Source: Oscillospiraceae bacterium | Lineage (GTDB): Bacteria > Bacillota > Clostridia > Oscillospirales > Ruminococcaceae | Assembly (NCBI GenBank): GCA_017828975.1 | Contig: JAGAJN010000010.1 | Location: forward strand, 1-64,000 | DNA length: 64,000 nt | Direction of reading: 5' to 3' | Shown here: positions 42,496 to 50,296 of the stretch, piece by piece | Numbering within the stretch: the first letter of the stretch is position 1 | Layout: every line of letters starts with the position of its first letter | Position numbers and translations under genes: made by a program | Notes under the pieces: model-generated | What the model saw: only the letters and a program-made list of their open reading frames with translations | Told to the model about the DNA's origin: nothing | The model's database searches: none

Positions 42496-42640
42496 TATTA
42501 TTCGCTTCTTTTCGTAGAATTTACCCCAATATAATTATACTGCGGAAGTCCATATTCTGCAATAGTCAAAACTGACGAATAGTCATTTTCTTGGGCGGCT
42601 TTTTATGGGAAAATTGTTATGTTTGGGGCAATATCCATTC

Positions 42641-42669
42641 TTGACAACTCTGTTATTATGTTGTATAAT
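42641..42669 (+). promoter_or_regulatory. Promoter of the GGDEF gene
   Basis: TTGACA (42641-42646), 17 bp, TATAAT (42664-42669), consensus. Confidence 0.82.
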
Positions 42670-42708
42670 ATTTGTGAATGATTTGACTGAAAATAATGAT
42701 AGGGGTTG

Positions 42709-43866
42709 ATGGGTTTGTCGGTGATATTGACTGTAAGAGAGGAAGCCGTTTGTCTGCTTGTTCTCATTTTCCTTATATGCTACCATTCTATATATAAAAG
42801 CAGTGACGAGAACAACGACGGAAAATCCTTTCTGAAAATATCATTCTATGCTCTGGGACACGTGATCCTTGATATTATTACAGTGGTGACGGTAAACAAT
42901 CTCGATGTTGTTCCCAAAGCGGTGAATAAGGTGCTTCACATTGCTTTCTATTGTTTCGGATTATTGTTCATAATGGAATTTCTGGATTATGTCATAAATC
43001 TCACAATGTCTTATAAGCTTTTGAAGGAATACCGACGTATCAAGTTTTTTCCCGTTTTGCTGATAATACTGCTGTCATTCGTTCTGCCCATAGAATATGT
43101 AGAGGGCAGAGGGACAAATTACAGCTACGGTCAGCTTATTTTTGTGTGCTACGGCATATTTGCTTTATATTGCTTATTGGCAATGGTGCTTGCTTTGGTG
43201 AATTACAAAAATCTTGACAGGAAAATGCGGCTTGCCGTCCTGCCGACCATTTCGCTTATGGTGATGATGATCTCTTTGCAGGCGGCTATTCCCGAACTGC
43301 TTATGACGGGTGCGGCTGTAACATTTGTCTGCATAGGTCTGTTCGTTACGGTGGATAACCCCGTTTCCGCATATCTGGAGCAGGCGCTTTGGGACAATGC
43401 CACGGGTGTCCGCAACAAAAACAGCTTTGAAAAGCAGATGTCCTCGCTTGAAAAGAAGTATAAGAGCAAGCAGCTGAACATCGGCTTCGTTATCTGCGAC
43501 ATGAACGGGTTGAAGCTTATCAACGATAATTACGGTCACGCCGAGGGTGATAAGCTTATCAAAGCTGCCGCTGAGGTGCTTCTGGAAAATCTGAAAAACG
43601 CACACAACGTTTACAGAATAGGCGGAGATGAATTTGCGGTGATATATCTTTCCCCGAATGACGAGGAGGTCGTGTCGGAAATAGAAAATGTCCGCACCGC
43701 TTGTGATAACTACAAGGACAGTCCCATAAAGCTCAGCATTGCCATGGGATATGCTTCGGGAACAAGCGATTCATCGGGGTTTATGGAAATATACGGTAAG
43801 GCAGATGCTCTTATGTATGAAAACAAGGCGGAAATAAAGCGGAAAAATCCCGAATTTTGCAGATAA
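42709..43866 (+). CDS. Membrane diguanylate cyclase (GGDEF)
   Basis: 385 aa. Five to seven hydrophobic spans fill residues 5-215. The catalytic domain follows (about 220-385): DNATGVRNKNSF, CDMNGLKLINDNYGH and the active loop IGGDEFAV, intact. It is expected to make c-di-GMP from two GTP. No I-site RxxD is obvious five residues before the GGDEF loop (the sequence there is AHNVYR). ATG 42709 is preceded by AGGGG at close range; TTG 42706 is an alternative. It stands 7 kb from a c-di-GMP riboswitch. The DUF3592 genes follow on the same strand. Confidence 0.92.
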   Translation: MGLSVILTVREEAVCLLVLIFLICYHSIYKSSDENNDGKSFLKISFYALGHVILDIITVVTVNNLDVVPKAVNKVLHIAFYCFGLLFIMEFLDYVINLTMSYKLLKEYRRIKFFPVLLIILLSFVLPIEYVEGRGTNYSYGQLIFVCYGIFALYCLLAMVLALVNYKNLDRKMRLAVLPTISLMVMMISLQAAIPELLMTGAAVTFVCIGLFVTVDNPVSAYLEQALWDNATGVRNKNSFEKQMSSLEKKYKSKQLNIGFVICDMNGLKLINDNYGHAEGDKLIKAAAEVLLENLKNAHNVYRIGGDEFAVIYLSPNDEEVVSEIENVRTACDNYKDSPIKLSIAMGYASGTSDSSGFMEIYGKADALMYENKAEIKRKNPEFCR

Positions 43867-43884
43867 AATATTGAGGTAATAACT

Positions 43885-44601
43885 ATGGAAAAATACAAAT
43901 ACAATCTCGTTTTTATGATAATCGGAGGAGTTTTTTCTCTTGTGGCTGTGGTAATGATACTTGTTTCTGTGGGGACAAGGATAAGCTGGAACAATTTCAG
44001 GAAAACGGCAGTCAGCGTGACCGCCGAGATAACCGACATTCAGGTTAGGCGTGAACGCAGACACAGCAGCACAGGCAGAAATACGACAACGACCTATCAC
44101 GACGTTTACGTTGAATACGATTATAACGGTCAGCACTATTCGGAAAAGCTGGACTATTATTATTCGTCAATGGCTAAGGGCGATGAAATAACCATTCTTA
44201 TCGACCCGAATAACCCGAGAAAGAGTATGTCAGACCCGGGAGTGGCAACGGCGGTGTGCCTGATACTTTTCTTTGTGTTCGGCAGTATCGGAGCGGCTTT
44301 TCTTATTGTTGAGCTGAGCAAGGGTGCTTACATAAACAGGCTTATCCGAGATGACAAGTACGTCTATGCGGAATACACGGGAGAAGAGCCCTCGGGACTT
44401 ACCGTGAATAAGGTTCGGTATAATCAGTCGGTTTTCACCTATGACAACGGCTTCGGCATCACAATGACATTCCACAGTCACCCCCATCACCCTATGGAAA
44501 GCCCCTATCAAGAGGGCGACACGGTAAAGGTCTATGTGGATATGCAGAAGAACGCAAACAAGCACTATGTTTCATCGGGCAATGGGAAGATAGGCTTCTG
44601 A
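43885..44601 (+). CDS. DUF3592 membrane protein 1
   Basis: 238 aa. An N-terminal membrane helix (about 8-31), a DUF3592-like beta domain (VSVTAEITDIQVRRERRHSS, then DVYVEYDYNGQHYSEKL and ILIDPNNPRKS), a second helix (about 112-135) and a C-terminal beta region ending in VKVYVDMQKNANKHY. Function of the family is unknown. It is paralogous to the next gene along its length, a tandem duplication 20 bp apart. It follows the GGDEF gene by 18 bp and probably shares its transcript. The ribosome binding site TTGAGG is moderate. Confidence 0.85.
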   Translation: MEKYKYNLVFMIIGGVFSLVAVVMILVSVGTRISWNNFRKTAVSVTAEITDIQVRRERRHSSTGRNTTTTYHDVYVEYDYNGQHYSEKLDYYYSSMAKGDEITILIDPNNPRKSMSDPGVATAVCLILFFVFGSIGAAFLIVELSKGAYINRLIRDDKYVYAEYTGEEPSGLTVNKVRYNQSVFTYDNGFGITMTFHSHPHHPMESPYQEGDTVKVYVDMQKNANKHYVSSGNGKIGF

Positions 44602-44621
44602 GAAAAAGGCGGTGTTCGGTT

Positions 44622-45314
44622 ATGGAAAAATACAAGTTTGAGCGTTTTCATTTGATATTCGGGGCGGTATTCTGCGCTCTGGCGGTGCTGCTTTTGTATG
44701 CGGGCATTGCAAATGTTTTCAAGTGGAACAGGTTCAAGGAAACGGCAGTCCCCGTAAATGCCCAGATAGCCGAGATACATAAGAGAGTGAGCCGTTCGGG
44801 GGGCAAGCAGAGAAAAAGGACCTATGATGTTGATGTTGTCTATGAATATGACGGCAGGGAGTATTCGGGCGAGGTAAATTACTACATTCAGGGAATGGAC
44901 GTGGGCGATATTCTCACCATATATGTTGACCCCGCAGACCCCGGATATACTATGTCCGAGCCGTGGAACGGGCTTGTTATGAGCATTATAATGGCAATTG
45001 TCACGGGCGGCGTGGGAACGGCGTTTTTCGTATATGAACTCCGCATGAAAAAATACATAAACGGTCTTATCGAAGCGGATAAATGCGTTTTTGCGGTATG
45101 CACCCGTGAAAAGCCGTCGGGCACTAAGGTAAACGGCGTTTCATATAACTGTGCGGAATTTATTTATACGGACAGTTCGGACAAAAAGACCTATTTTTAC
45201 AGCTATCCCTATCCTCCCGATACACAGCCTTATTCCCCCGGCGAATCGGTAAAGGTCTATGTGGATATTGACATTAAGCCGAGAAGGTATTACGTTTCAC
45301 AGGGAAAACAATGA
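44622..45314 (+). CDS. DUF3592 membrane protein 2
   Basis: 230 aa, paralogue of the preceding protein. The same order holds: helix (about 9-27), FKETAVPVNAQIAEIHKRVS, VVYEYDGREYSGEV, IYVDPADPGYTMS, second helix and the ending VKVYVDIDIKPRRYYVS. The loop rich in basic residues (RSGGKQRKRT) replaces the Ser/Thr-rich loop of the first copy. It is third in the GGDEF-DUF3592 transcript. A terminator lies just downstream between converging genes. No function is assigned; envelope sensing is possible but unproven. Confidence 0.85.
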   Translation: MEKYKFERFHLIFGAVFCALAVLLLYAGIANVFKWNRFKETAVPVNAQIAEIHKRVSRSGGKQRKRTYDVDVVYEYDGREYSGEVNYYIQGMDVGDILTIYVDPADPGYTMSEPWNGLVMSIIMAIVTGGVGTAFFVYELRMKKYINGLIEADKCVFAVCTREKPSGTKVNGVSYNCAEFIYTDSSDKKTYFYSYPYPPDTQPYSPGESVKVYVDIDIKPRRYYVSQGKQ

Positions 45315-45317
45315 CAA

Positions 45318-45353
45318 AGGGCGTTCCTCCGAACTTAGAGGAACGCCTTTTTT
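45318..45353. terminator. Bidirectional terminator
   Basis: GGCGTTCCTC / GAGGAACGCC with T-run TTTTTT between the DUF3592 and EamA genes. Confidence 0.8.
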
Positions 45354-46221
45354 AGTCGGTACTTGTTTTTTCCCGATTATTGTAGAAAAACATTATGACC
45401 GCCATCAGGCAGATGATGATATATCCGAGAAAGCTGTAAACATCGGGCAATTGGTCAAAAACTATCATACCGATAATTGCGGAGAATATCACCTGAGAAT
45501 AGTCGAAAACGGAAATTTCCTTTGCGGGGGCGTTGAAGTATGCCGCCGTTATGGAAAACTGCGCAGCCGCCGCCGAACCTCCCGCCAGAAGCAGCATTGC
45601 CAGCTGATATATGGTCATAGGGTGATAGTCGAAAATAAGAGCGGGTGCTGTCATTATGCAGGAAAACGCCGAGAAGAAAAACACCACATACGGTCCCTTC
45701 ACGCCCTTGCCCGACAGCCAGCGGACTGCCGTGTATGCCGCTCCCGCACCCATTCCGCCGAACAGTCCGATAAGGGCGGGGAAGAAGTCGGTGTTGGTCA
45801 TGGAGGGCTTGATTATCAGCAGACTTCCCGCAAATGCGCCCATTGCCAGAAGCCACTGAACGATAGTTACCCGTTCACCGAGAAAAATCAGCGAAAAAAG
45901 TATGGCGAAAAAGGGGGACAGCTTGTTCAACATGGAAGCGTCCGCAATGGGGATATGGTCAACGGCGTAGAAGTTGCAGAGTATCCCCGCAAGACCGAAG
46001 GAGGAACGCATCAGCAGACCCTTCAGGGAACCCTCTTTCCATTTCGGGCTGATATGCTGCTTTTTCATAACTGCGGCGGCACAGAAGAATGCGATAAGGT
46101 TTCGGAAAAAGCTTTTCTGGATAAACGGCAGGTCGCCCGCCAGCCGCACGAAGGTGTTCATCAGGGAGAAAAACAGTGCGGCGCTGAGTATATATAGTAT
46201 GGCTTTGTGTTTGCTTTTCAT
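45352..46221 (-). CDS. EamA/DMT-family transporter
   Basis: 289 aa with ten hydrophobic segments in two repeated halves (ILYILSAALFFSLMNTFVRL at the start, the second copy beginning at GVKGPYVVFFFSAFSCIMT). The motif ADASMLNKLSPFFAILFSLI and the following FLGERVTIVQW is typical of EamA. Such carriers export metabolites; the substrate is unknown. ATG 46221 has AAAGGA upstream at long spacing. It is a single gene converging with the DUF3592 pair. Confidence 0.9.
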   Translation of the reverse strand: MKSKHKAILYILSAALFFSLMNTFVRLAGDLPFIQKSFFRNLIAFFCAAAVMKKQHISPKWKEGSLKGLLMRSSFGLAGILCNFYAVDHIPIADASMLNKLSPFFAILFSLIFLGERVTIVQWLLAMGAFAGSLLIIKPSMTNTDFFPALIGLFGGMGAGAAYTAVRWLSGKGVKGPYVVFFFSAFSCIMTAPALIFDYHPMTIYQLAMLLLAGGSAAAAQFSITAAYFNAPAKEISVFDYSQVIFSAIIGMIVFDQLPDVYSFLGYIIICLMAVIMFFYNNREKTSTD

Positions 46222-46311
46222 TCGGCAGCGTCCTTTCGGAAATTTCAGAAGATATTATATCACACAAAAATGTCCGAAATGTTTTTAAACGGTAAATTTC
46301 ACATTTCGCAT

Positions 46312-46380
46312 AAATTCAACACTCAGCACTCCACTTTCCACATTAAACTCAACACTCAGCTTTCAACACTAAACACTAAA
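46312..46380. repeat. Long array of heptamer repeats
   Basis: AATTC-AACACTC-AGCACTC-CACTTTC-CACATTA then AACTC-AACACTC-AGCTTTC-AACACTA-AACACTA, about nine units of the 7-bp family in one orientation, between divergent genes. Confidence 0.82.
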
Positions 46381-46416
46381 AAAAGCGGTTTTCACCAAGT
46401 TTTCATCTTACCCCAC

Positions 46417-46445
46417 TTGACATTTAAAAATAATAGTGTTATCCT
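46417..46445 (+). promoter_or_regulatory. Promoter of the ABC exporter operon
   Basis: TTGACA (46417-46422), 17 bp, TATCCT (46440-46445). Confidence 0.65.
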
Positions 46446-46493
46446 AGTATATGGTACAAATAGTTATTATATTGCCCGGGAATAAGGCTTTCA

Positions 46494-46682
46494 ATGTTCT
46501 TGCGTAATCCATCAGGATTACGTTTTTTTAGTCGGGCGAAATATCTTCGGGAGGGAGATAGGAAAAATGATAAAAACTCTGGCAAAATCAATCAGAGAGT
46601 ACAAGAAGGCGTCCATACTGACCCCGATCTTCGTTTCGGGCGAGGTCGTGCTGGAATGTATTATCCCCTTCATCATCGCTAA
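46494..46682 (+). CDS. Putative leader peptide of the ABC exporter
   Basis: A start codon behind AATAAGG opens MFLRNPSGLRFFSRAKYLRE, running on into the exporter gene in another frame (62 codons). The first 12 codons cover a complete intrinsic terminator: the RNPSGLR codons form the stem and the FF codons the T-run. This arrangement suggests a translated leader that controls read-through. The peptide beyond the terminator may have no role. Whether it is translated is not proven. Confidence 0.4.
   Translation: MFLRNPSGLRFFSRAKYLREGDRKNDKNSGKINQRVQEGVHTDPDLRFGRGRAGMYYPLHHR
46503..46529 (+). terminator. Attenuator hairpin before the ABC exporter
   Basis: CGTAATCC / GGATTACG stem with ATCA loop and TTTTTTT, located after the promoter and before the first exporter gene, within the leader peptide frame. 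Confidence 0.8.
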
Positions 46683-48312
46683 CCTTGTCAACGAGATAAA
46701 GGCGGGCTGCGATATGAAAACCATTGCGGGCTACGGCGCTGTGCTGGTGCTGATGGCGTTCGGTTCTCTGGCGTGCGGCGTTGCGTCGGGCAGTCAGTGT
46801 GCGACCGCTTCCTGCGGATTTGCGAAAAATCTCAGAAAGGATATGTTCTACAAAATACAGGGCTTTTCCTTCGAGAATATCGACAAATTCTCCACCTCGT
46901 CGCTGGTGACACGCCTTACCACGGACGTTATGAACATTCAGATGGCGTATATGATGATAATCAGAATTGCGGTAAGATGTCCGCTGATGCTGATATTCTC
47001 GTTCGTTATGGCGTTTATCATGGGCGGAAAAACGGCTATGGTGTTCCTGTTTGTGGTGCCCGTTCTCGGTATCGGTCTGGCGCTGATAATCAAGACGGTA
47101 ATGCCCCTTTTCCGGCGTGTTTTCAAGAAGTATGACAATATCAACAACTCCGTTCAGGAGAATATCAAGGGAATGAGAGTTGTAAAATCCTATGTAAGAG
47201 AGGACTACGAAAAGGCAAAATTCAAGAAGGCTGCCGATGAGGTCTGCGCAGATTTTACAAAGGCAGAGCGTATCATTGCGCTGAACAATCCTCTGATGCA
47301 GTTCTGTATGTACACCGTTATGATATGCGTTATGGTGTTCGGTTCGCAGGCAGTCGTTACCTCGCTGGGCGTTGACCTTGATGTGGGACAGCTTTCTTCT
47401 CTGCTGACATACAGCTTCCAGATACTTATGAGCCTGATGATGGTTTCCATGATATTTGTTATGATGACAATGTCCGCAGAATCCGCACATCGTATCGCAG
47501 AAGTTCTGACCGAGGAAAGCACTCTGCATAACCCCGAAAAACCCGAATTTGACGTAAAGGACGGTTCCGTGGATTTTGACGGCGTTTCCTTCCGCTATTC
47601 GGAAAAGGCTGAGAGATTTGCTCTGGAAAACATTGACCTGCATATAAAATCGGGCGAAACGGTGGGCATCATCGGCGGAACAGGTTCGTCGAAATCCTCG
47701 CTGATACAGCTTATCTCCCGTCTTTACGACGTTTCCGCAGGTTCGGTAAAGGTCGGCGGACGTGACGTAAGGGAGTATGACATTGAAACGCTCCGAAATC
47801 AGGTGGCAGTCGTTCTCCAGAAAAACGTGCTGTTTTCGGGAACTATCAAGGATAATCTCCGCTGGGGCAACAAGGATGCAACCGACGAGCAGATGATCGA
47901 AGCCTGCCGTCTTGCCTGTGCGGACGAGTTCATCGAGAAATTCCCCGATAAATATGACACCTACATCGAACAGGGTGGCGCAAACGTTTCGGGCGGACAG
48001 AAGCAGAGGCTTTGTATCGCAAGAGCGCTGCTGAAGCGTCCCAAGATACTCATTCTGGACGACTCCACCAGTGCTGTCGATACCAAGACAGATGCGCTTA
48101 TCAGAAAGGCGTTCAAGGAATTTATCCCCGAAACTACCAAGATAATCATTGCTCAGCGTATCTCCTCCGTGCAGGACGCAGACAAGATAGTTGTTCTGGA
48201 CGGCGGTAAGATAAACGGCGTCGGCACTCACGAGGAGCTTATGAAGTCCAACGAAATTTACAGAGAAGTATACTTCTCACAGAATAAGGGAGGTGACGCA
48301 GATGAAGCATAA
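46567..48312 (+). CDS. ABC exporter half, degenerate ATP site
   Basis: 581 aa: six membrane spans (1-310) and one nucleotide-binding domain. Walker A reads GIIGGTGSSKSSL, with Ser where Gly normally precedes Lys. The signature VSGGQKQR is intact, and Walker B ILILDDSTSAVD has Asp in place of the catalytic Glu. Such changes mark the degenerate-site half of heterodimeric exporters. The partner gene overlaps its end. ATG 46567 has GGGAGGGAGATAGG upstream. Drug or peptide export is likely. Expression is probably set by the attenuator hairpin before it. Confidence 0.93.
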   Translation: MIKTLAKSIREYKKASILTPIFVSGEVVLECIIPFIIANLVNEIKAGCDMKTIAGYGAVLVLMAFGSLACGVASGSQCATASCGFAKNLRKDMFYKIQGFSFENIDKFSTSSLVTRLTTDVMNIQMAYMMIIRIAVRCPLMLIFSFVMAFIMGGKTAMVFLFVVPVLGIGLALIIKTVMPLFRRVFKKYDNINNSVQENIKGMRVVKSYVREDYEKAKFKKAADEVCADFTKAERIIALNNPLMQFCMYTVMICVMVFGSQAVVTSLGVDLDVGQLSSLLTYSFQILMSLMMVSMIFVMMTMSAESAHRIAEVLTEESTLHNPEKPEFDVKDGSVDFDGVSFRYSEKAERFALENIDLHIKSGETVGIIGGTGSSKSSLIQLISRLYDVSAGSVKVGGRDVREYDIETLRNQVAVVLQKNVLFSGTIKDNLRWGNKDATDEQMIEACRLACADEFIEKFPDKYDTYIEQGGANVSGGQKQRLCIARALLKRPKILILDDSTSAVDTKTDALIRKAFKEFIPETTKIIIAQRISSVQDADKIVVLDGGKINGVGTHEELMKSNEIYREVYFSQNKGGDADEA

Positions 48313-50230
48313 TATGCGTCCCCCAAAAGGCGGTCCCGGCGGCAGACCTATGGCGAAAAAGGGAACGATGAAAAGGCTTGTTAAAATGCTCTTTTCCTTC
48401 TATCCCGTAATGCTGCCTGTTGCTCTTTTCTGCGTTATCTTTAATGCGGTGGTATCCTCGGTGCCTTCGCTGTTTATGCAGAATGTTATCTCCGTTATCG
48501 AGAAGTACTGGAAGGTGGGCGACTGGGCGTCCGCTAAGCCCGAGATACTTTCAATAGTCGGCGTGCTGGTGATATTCTATATCCTTTCGCTGGCTTCGGG
48601 CGTTATTTACAATCAGCTGATGGCGATAATCACTCAGGGAACACTGCAAAAGCTCCGCTGCAAGATGTTCGACAAGATGCAGGACCTTCCCATCAAGTAT
48701 TTTGACACACACAATCACGGCGACATTATGAGTCATTACACTAACGATATTGACACTTTGCGTCAGCTTGTTTCACAGAGCGTTCCGCAGCTTATCATTT
48801 CGGCTATTACAATTATCACGGTGTTCTCAATTATGCTGTATTTCAGCGTCTGGATGGCACTTGTGGTAGTTATCGGAATTGTCGCTATGACAATGGTCAC
48901 AAAGAAGGTCGGCGGAAATTCCTCCAAATACTTCATCAGACAGCAGCAGGCAGTCGGTAAGACCGAGGGCTTCATCGAGGAAATGATGAACGGTCAGAAG
49001 GTCGTTAAGGTGTTCTGCCGTGAGGAGGAGTGCAAGAACGAGTTCGACCTTGTAAACGACCAACTCTTCGAGGACGCAGAAAAGGCTAACAAGTACGCAA
49101 ATATCCTTATGCCTATCCTCGGAAATATCGGTAATGTGCTTTACGTTATCGTTGCGCTGGCGGGCGGTGCGCTGATGACCTTTAATGTCCCCAACCTGAG
49201 CATTTCGGGAATTGCAATGGGTATCAGCATCGTTGTTCCGTTCCTGAATATGACAAAGCAGTTCTGCGGAAATATCGGACAGGTTTCCAATCAGATAAAC
49301 TCCATTGTTATGGGTCTTGCGGGTGCGGACAGAATTTTCGAGCTTATCGACGAGCAGCCCGAAACCGACGAGGGCTATGTTACCCTTGTAAATGCCCGTG
49401 AAAACGCTGACGGCACTCTCACCGAATGTTCCGAGAGAACCAACGTCTGGGCTTGGAAGCACCCTCACGGCGACGGCACGACTACCTATACAAGGCTTAT
49501 GGGAGATGTCCGCCTTAATCAGGTGGATTTCGGATATACCGATGAAAAGATAGTCCTCCACGACATTACCATTTTCGCAGAACCCGGACAGAAGGTAGCA
49601 TTTGTCGGCGCAACGGGTGCGGGAAAAACTACCATTACCAACCTGATAAACCGTTTCTACGACATTGCCGACGGTAAAATTCGCTATGACGGCATCAACA
49701 TCAACAAGATAAAGAAGGCAGACCTCCGCCGTTCTCTCGGCATAGTTTTGCAGGACACTAACCTGTTTACGGGAACGGTCATGGATAATATCCGCTACGG
49801 CCGTCTGGACGCTTCCGACGAGGAATGTAAGGCAGCCGCAAAGCTGGCAGGCGCACACGACTTCATAACAAGGCTTCCCGACGGCTATAACACCGAGCTT
49901 TCGGGCAACGGCGCAAACCTTTCCCAGGGACAGCGTCAGCTGCTTGCGATCGCAAGAGCGGCTGTGGCAGACCCGCCTGTTATGATACTTGACGAAGCGA
50001 CCTCCTCCATCGACACAAGAACGGAGGCTATCGTTCAGAAGGGCATGGACGCTCTTATGCACGGCAGGACGGTTTTCGTTATTGCACACCGTCTGTCCAC
50101 CGTTAAAAATTCCGACGTGATAATGGTGCTGGAAAACGGCAGAATTATCGAAAAGGGCAGCCACGAAAAGCTTATTGCCGACAAGGGCAAGTATTATCAG
50201 CTTTATACGGGTGCGTTTGAGTTGGAATAA
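48302..50230 (+). CDS. ABC exporter half, catalytic ATP site
   Basis: 642 aa. A basic, Gly/Pro-rich N-terminus (MRPPKGGPGGRPMAKKG) precedes six membrane spans and a nucleotide-binding domain with Walker A VGATGAGKTT, signature LSQGQRQL and Walker B VMILDEATSSID with the catalytic Glu. A ~35-residue insert (VNARENADGTLTECSERTN...) lies between the spans and the ATPase core, as in many clostridial exporters. It pairs with the preceding half. ATG 48302 has GGAGGTGACGCAG upstream and overlaps the first gene by 11 bases; a GTG at 48293 would also be in frame. Confidence 0.94.
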   Translation: MKHNMRPPKGGPGGRPMAKKGTMKRLVKMLFSFYPVMLPVALFCVIFNAVVSSVPSLFMQNVISVIEKYWKVGDWASAKPEILSIVGVLVIFYILSLASGVIYNQLMAIITQGTLQKLRCKMFDKMQDLPIKYFDTHNHGDIMSHYTNDIDTLRQLVSQSVPQLIISAITIITVFSIMLYFSVWMALVVVIGIVAMTMVTKKVGGNSSKYFIRQQQAVGKTEGFIEEMMNGQKVVKVFCREEECKNEFDLVNDQLFEDAEKANKYANILMPILGNIGNVLYVIVALAGGALMTFNVPNLSISGIAMGISIVVPFLNMTKQFCGNIGQVSNQINSIVMGLAGADRIFELIDEQPETDEGYVTLVNARENADGTLTECSERTNVWAWKHPHGDGTTTYTRLMGDVRLNQVDFGYTDEKIVLHDITIFAEPGQKVAFVGATGAGKTTITNLINRFYDIADGKIRYDGININKIKKADLRRSLGIVLQDTNLFTGTVMDNIRYGRLDASDEECKAAAKLAGAHDFITRLPDGYNTELSGNGANLSQGQRQLLAIARAAVADPPVMILDEATSSIDTRTEAIVQKGMDALMHGRTVFVIAHRLSTVKNSDVIMVLENGRIIEKGSHEKLIADKGKYYQLYTGAFELE

Positions 50231-50243
50231 TAGGCAAAGCAAT

Positions 50244-50280
50244 GGGCTGTTGCAGTGTTCGCTGCAGCAGCCCTGTTTTT
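50244..50280. terminator. Terminator of the ABC exporter operon
   Basis: GGGCTGTTGCAG / CTGCAGCAGCCC stem followed by TGTTTTTG, between converging genes. Confidence 0.82.
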
Positions 50281-50296
50281 GTGAGGAAAAATTTGA

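Noticed and set aside
46588-48231. 547-codon open frame on the minus strand opposite the first ABC exporter gene
   Set aside because: The plus strand encodes a full ABC exporter with all motifs; the opposite frame shows Cys/His/Arg-rich nonsense and no ribosome binding site. The same applies to 48827-50242, 17341-18540, 45259-46197 and 32388-33236.
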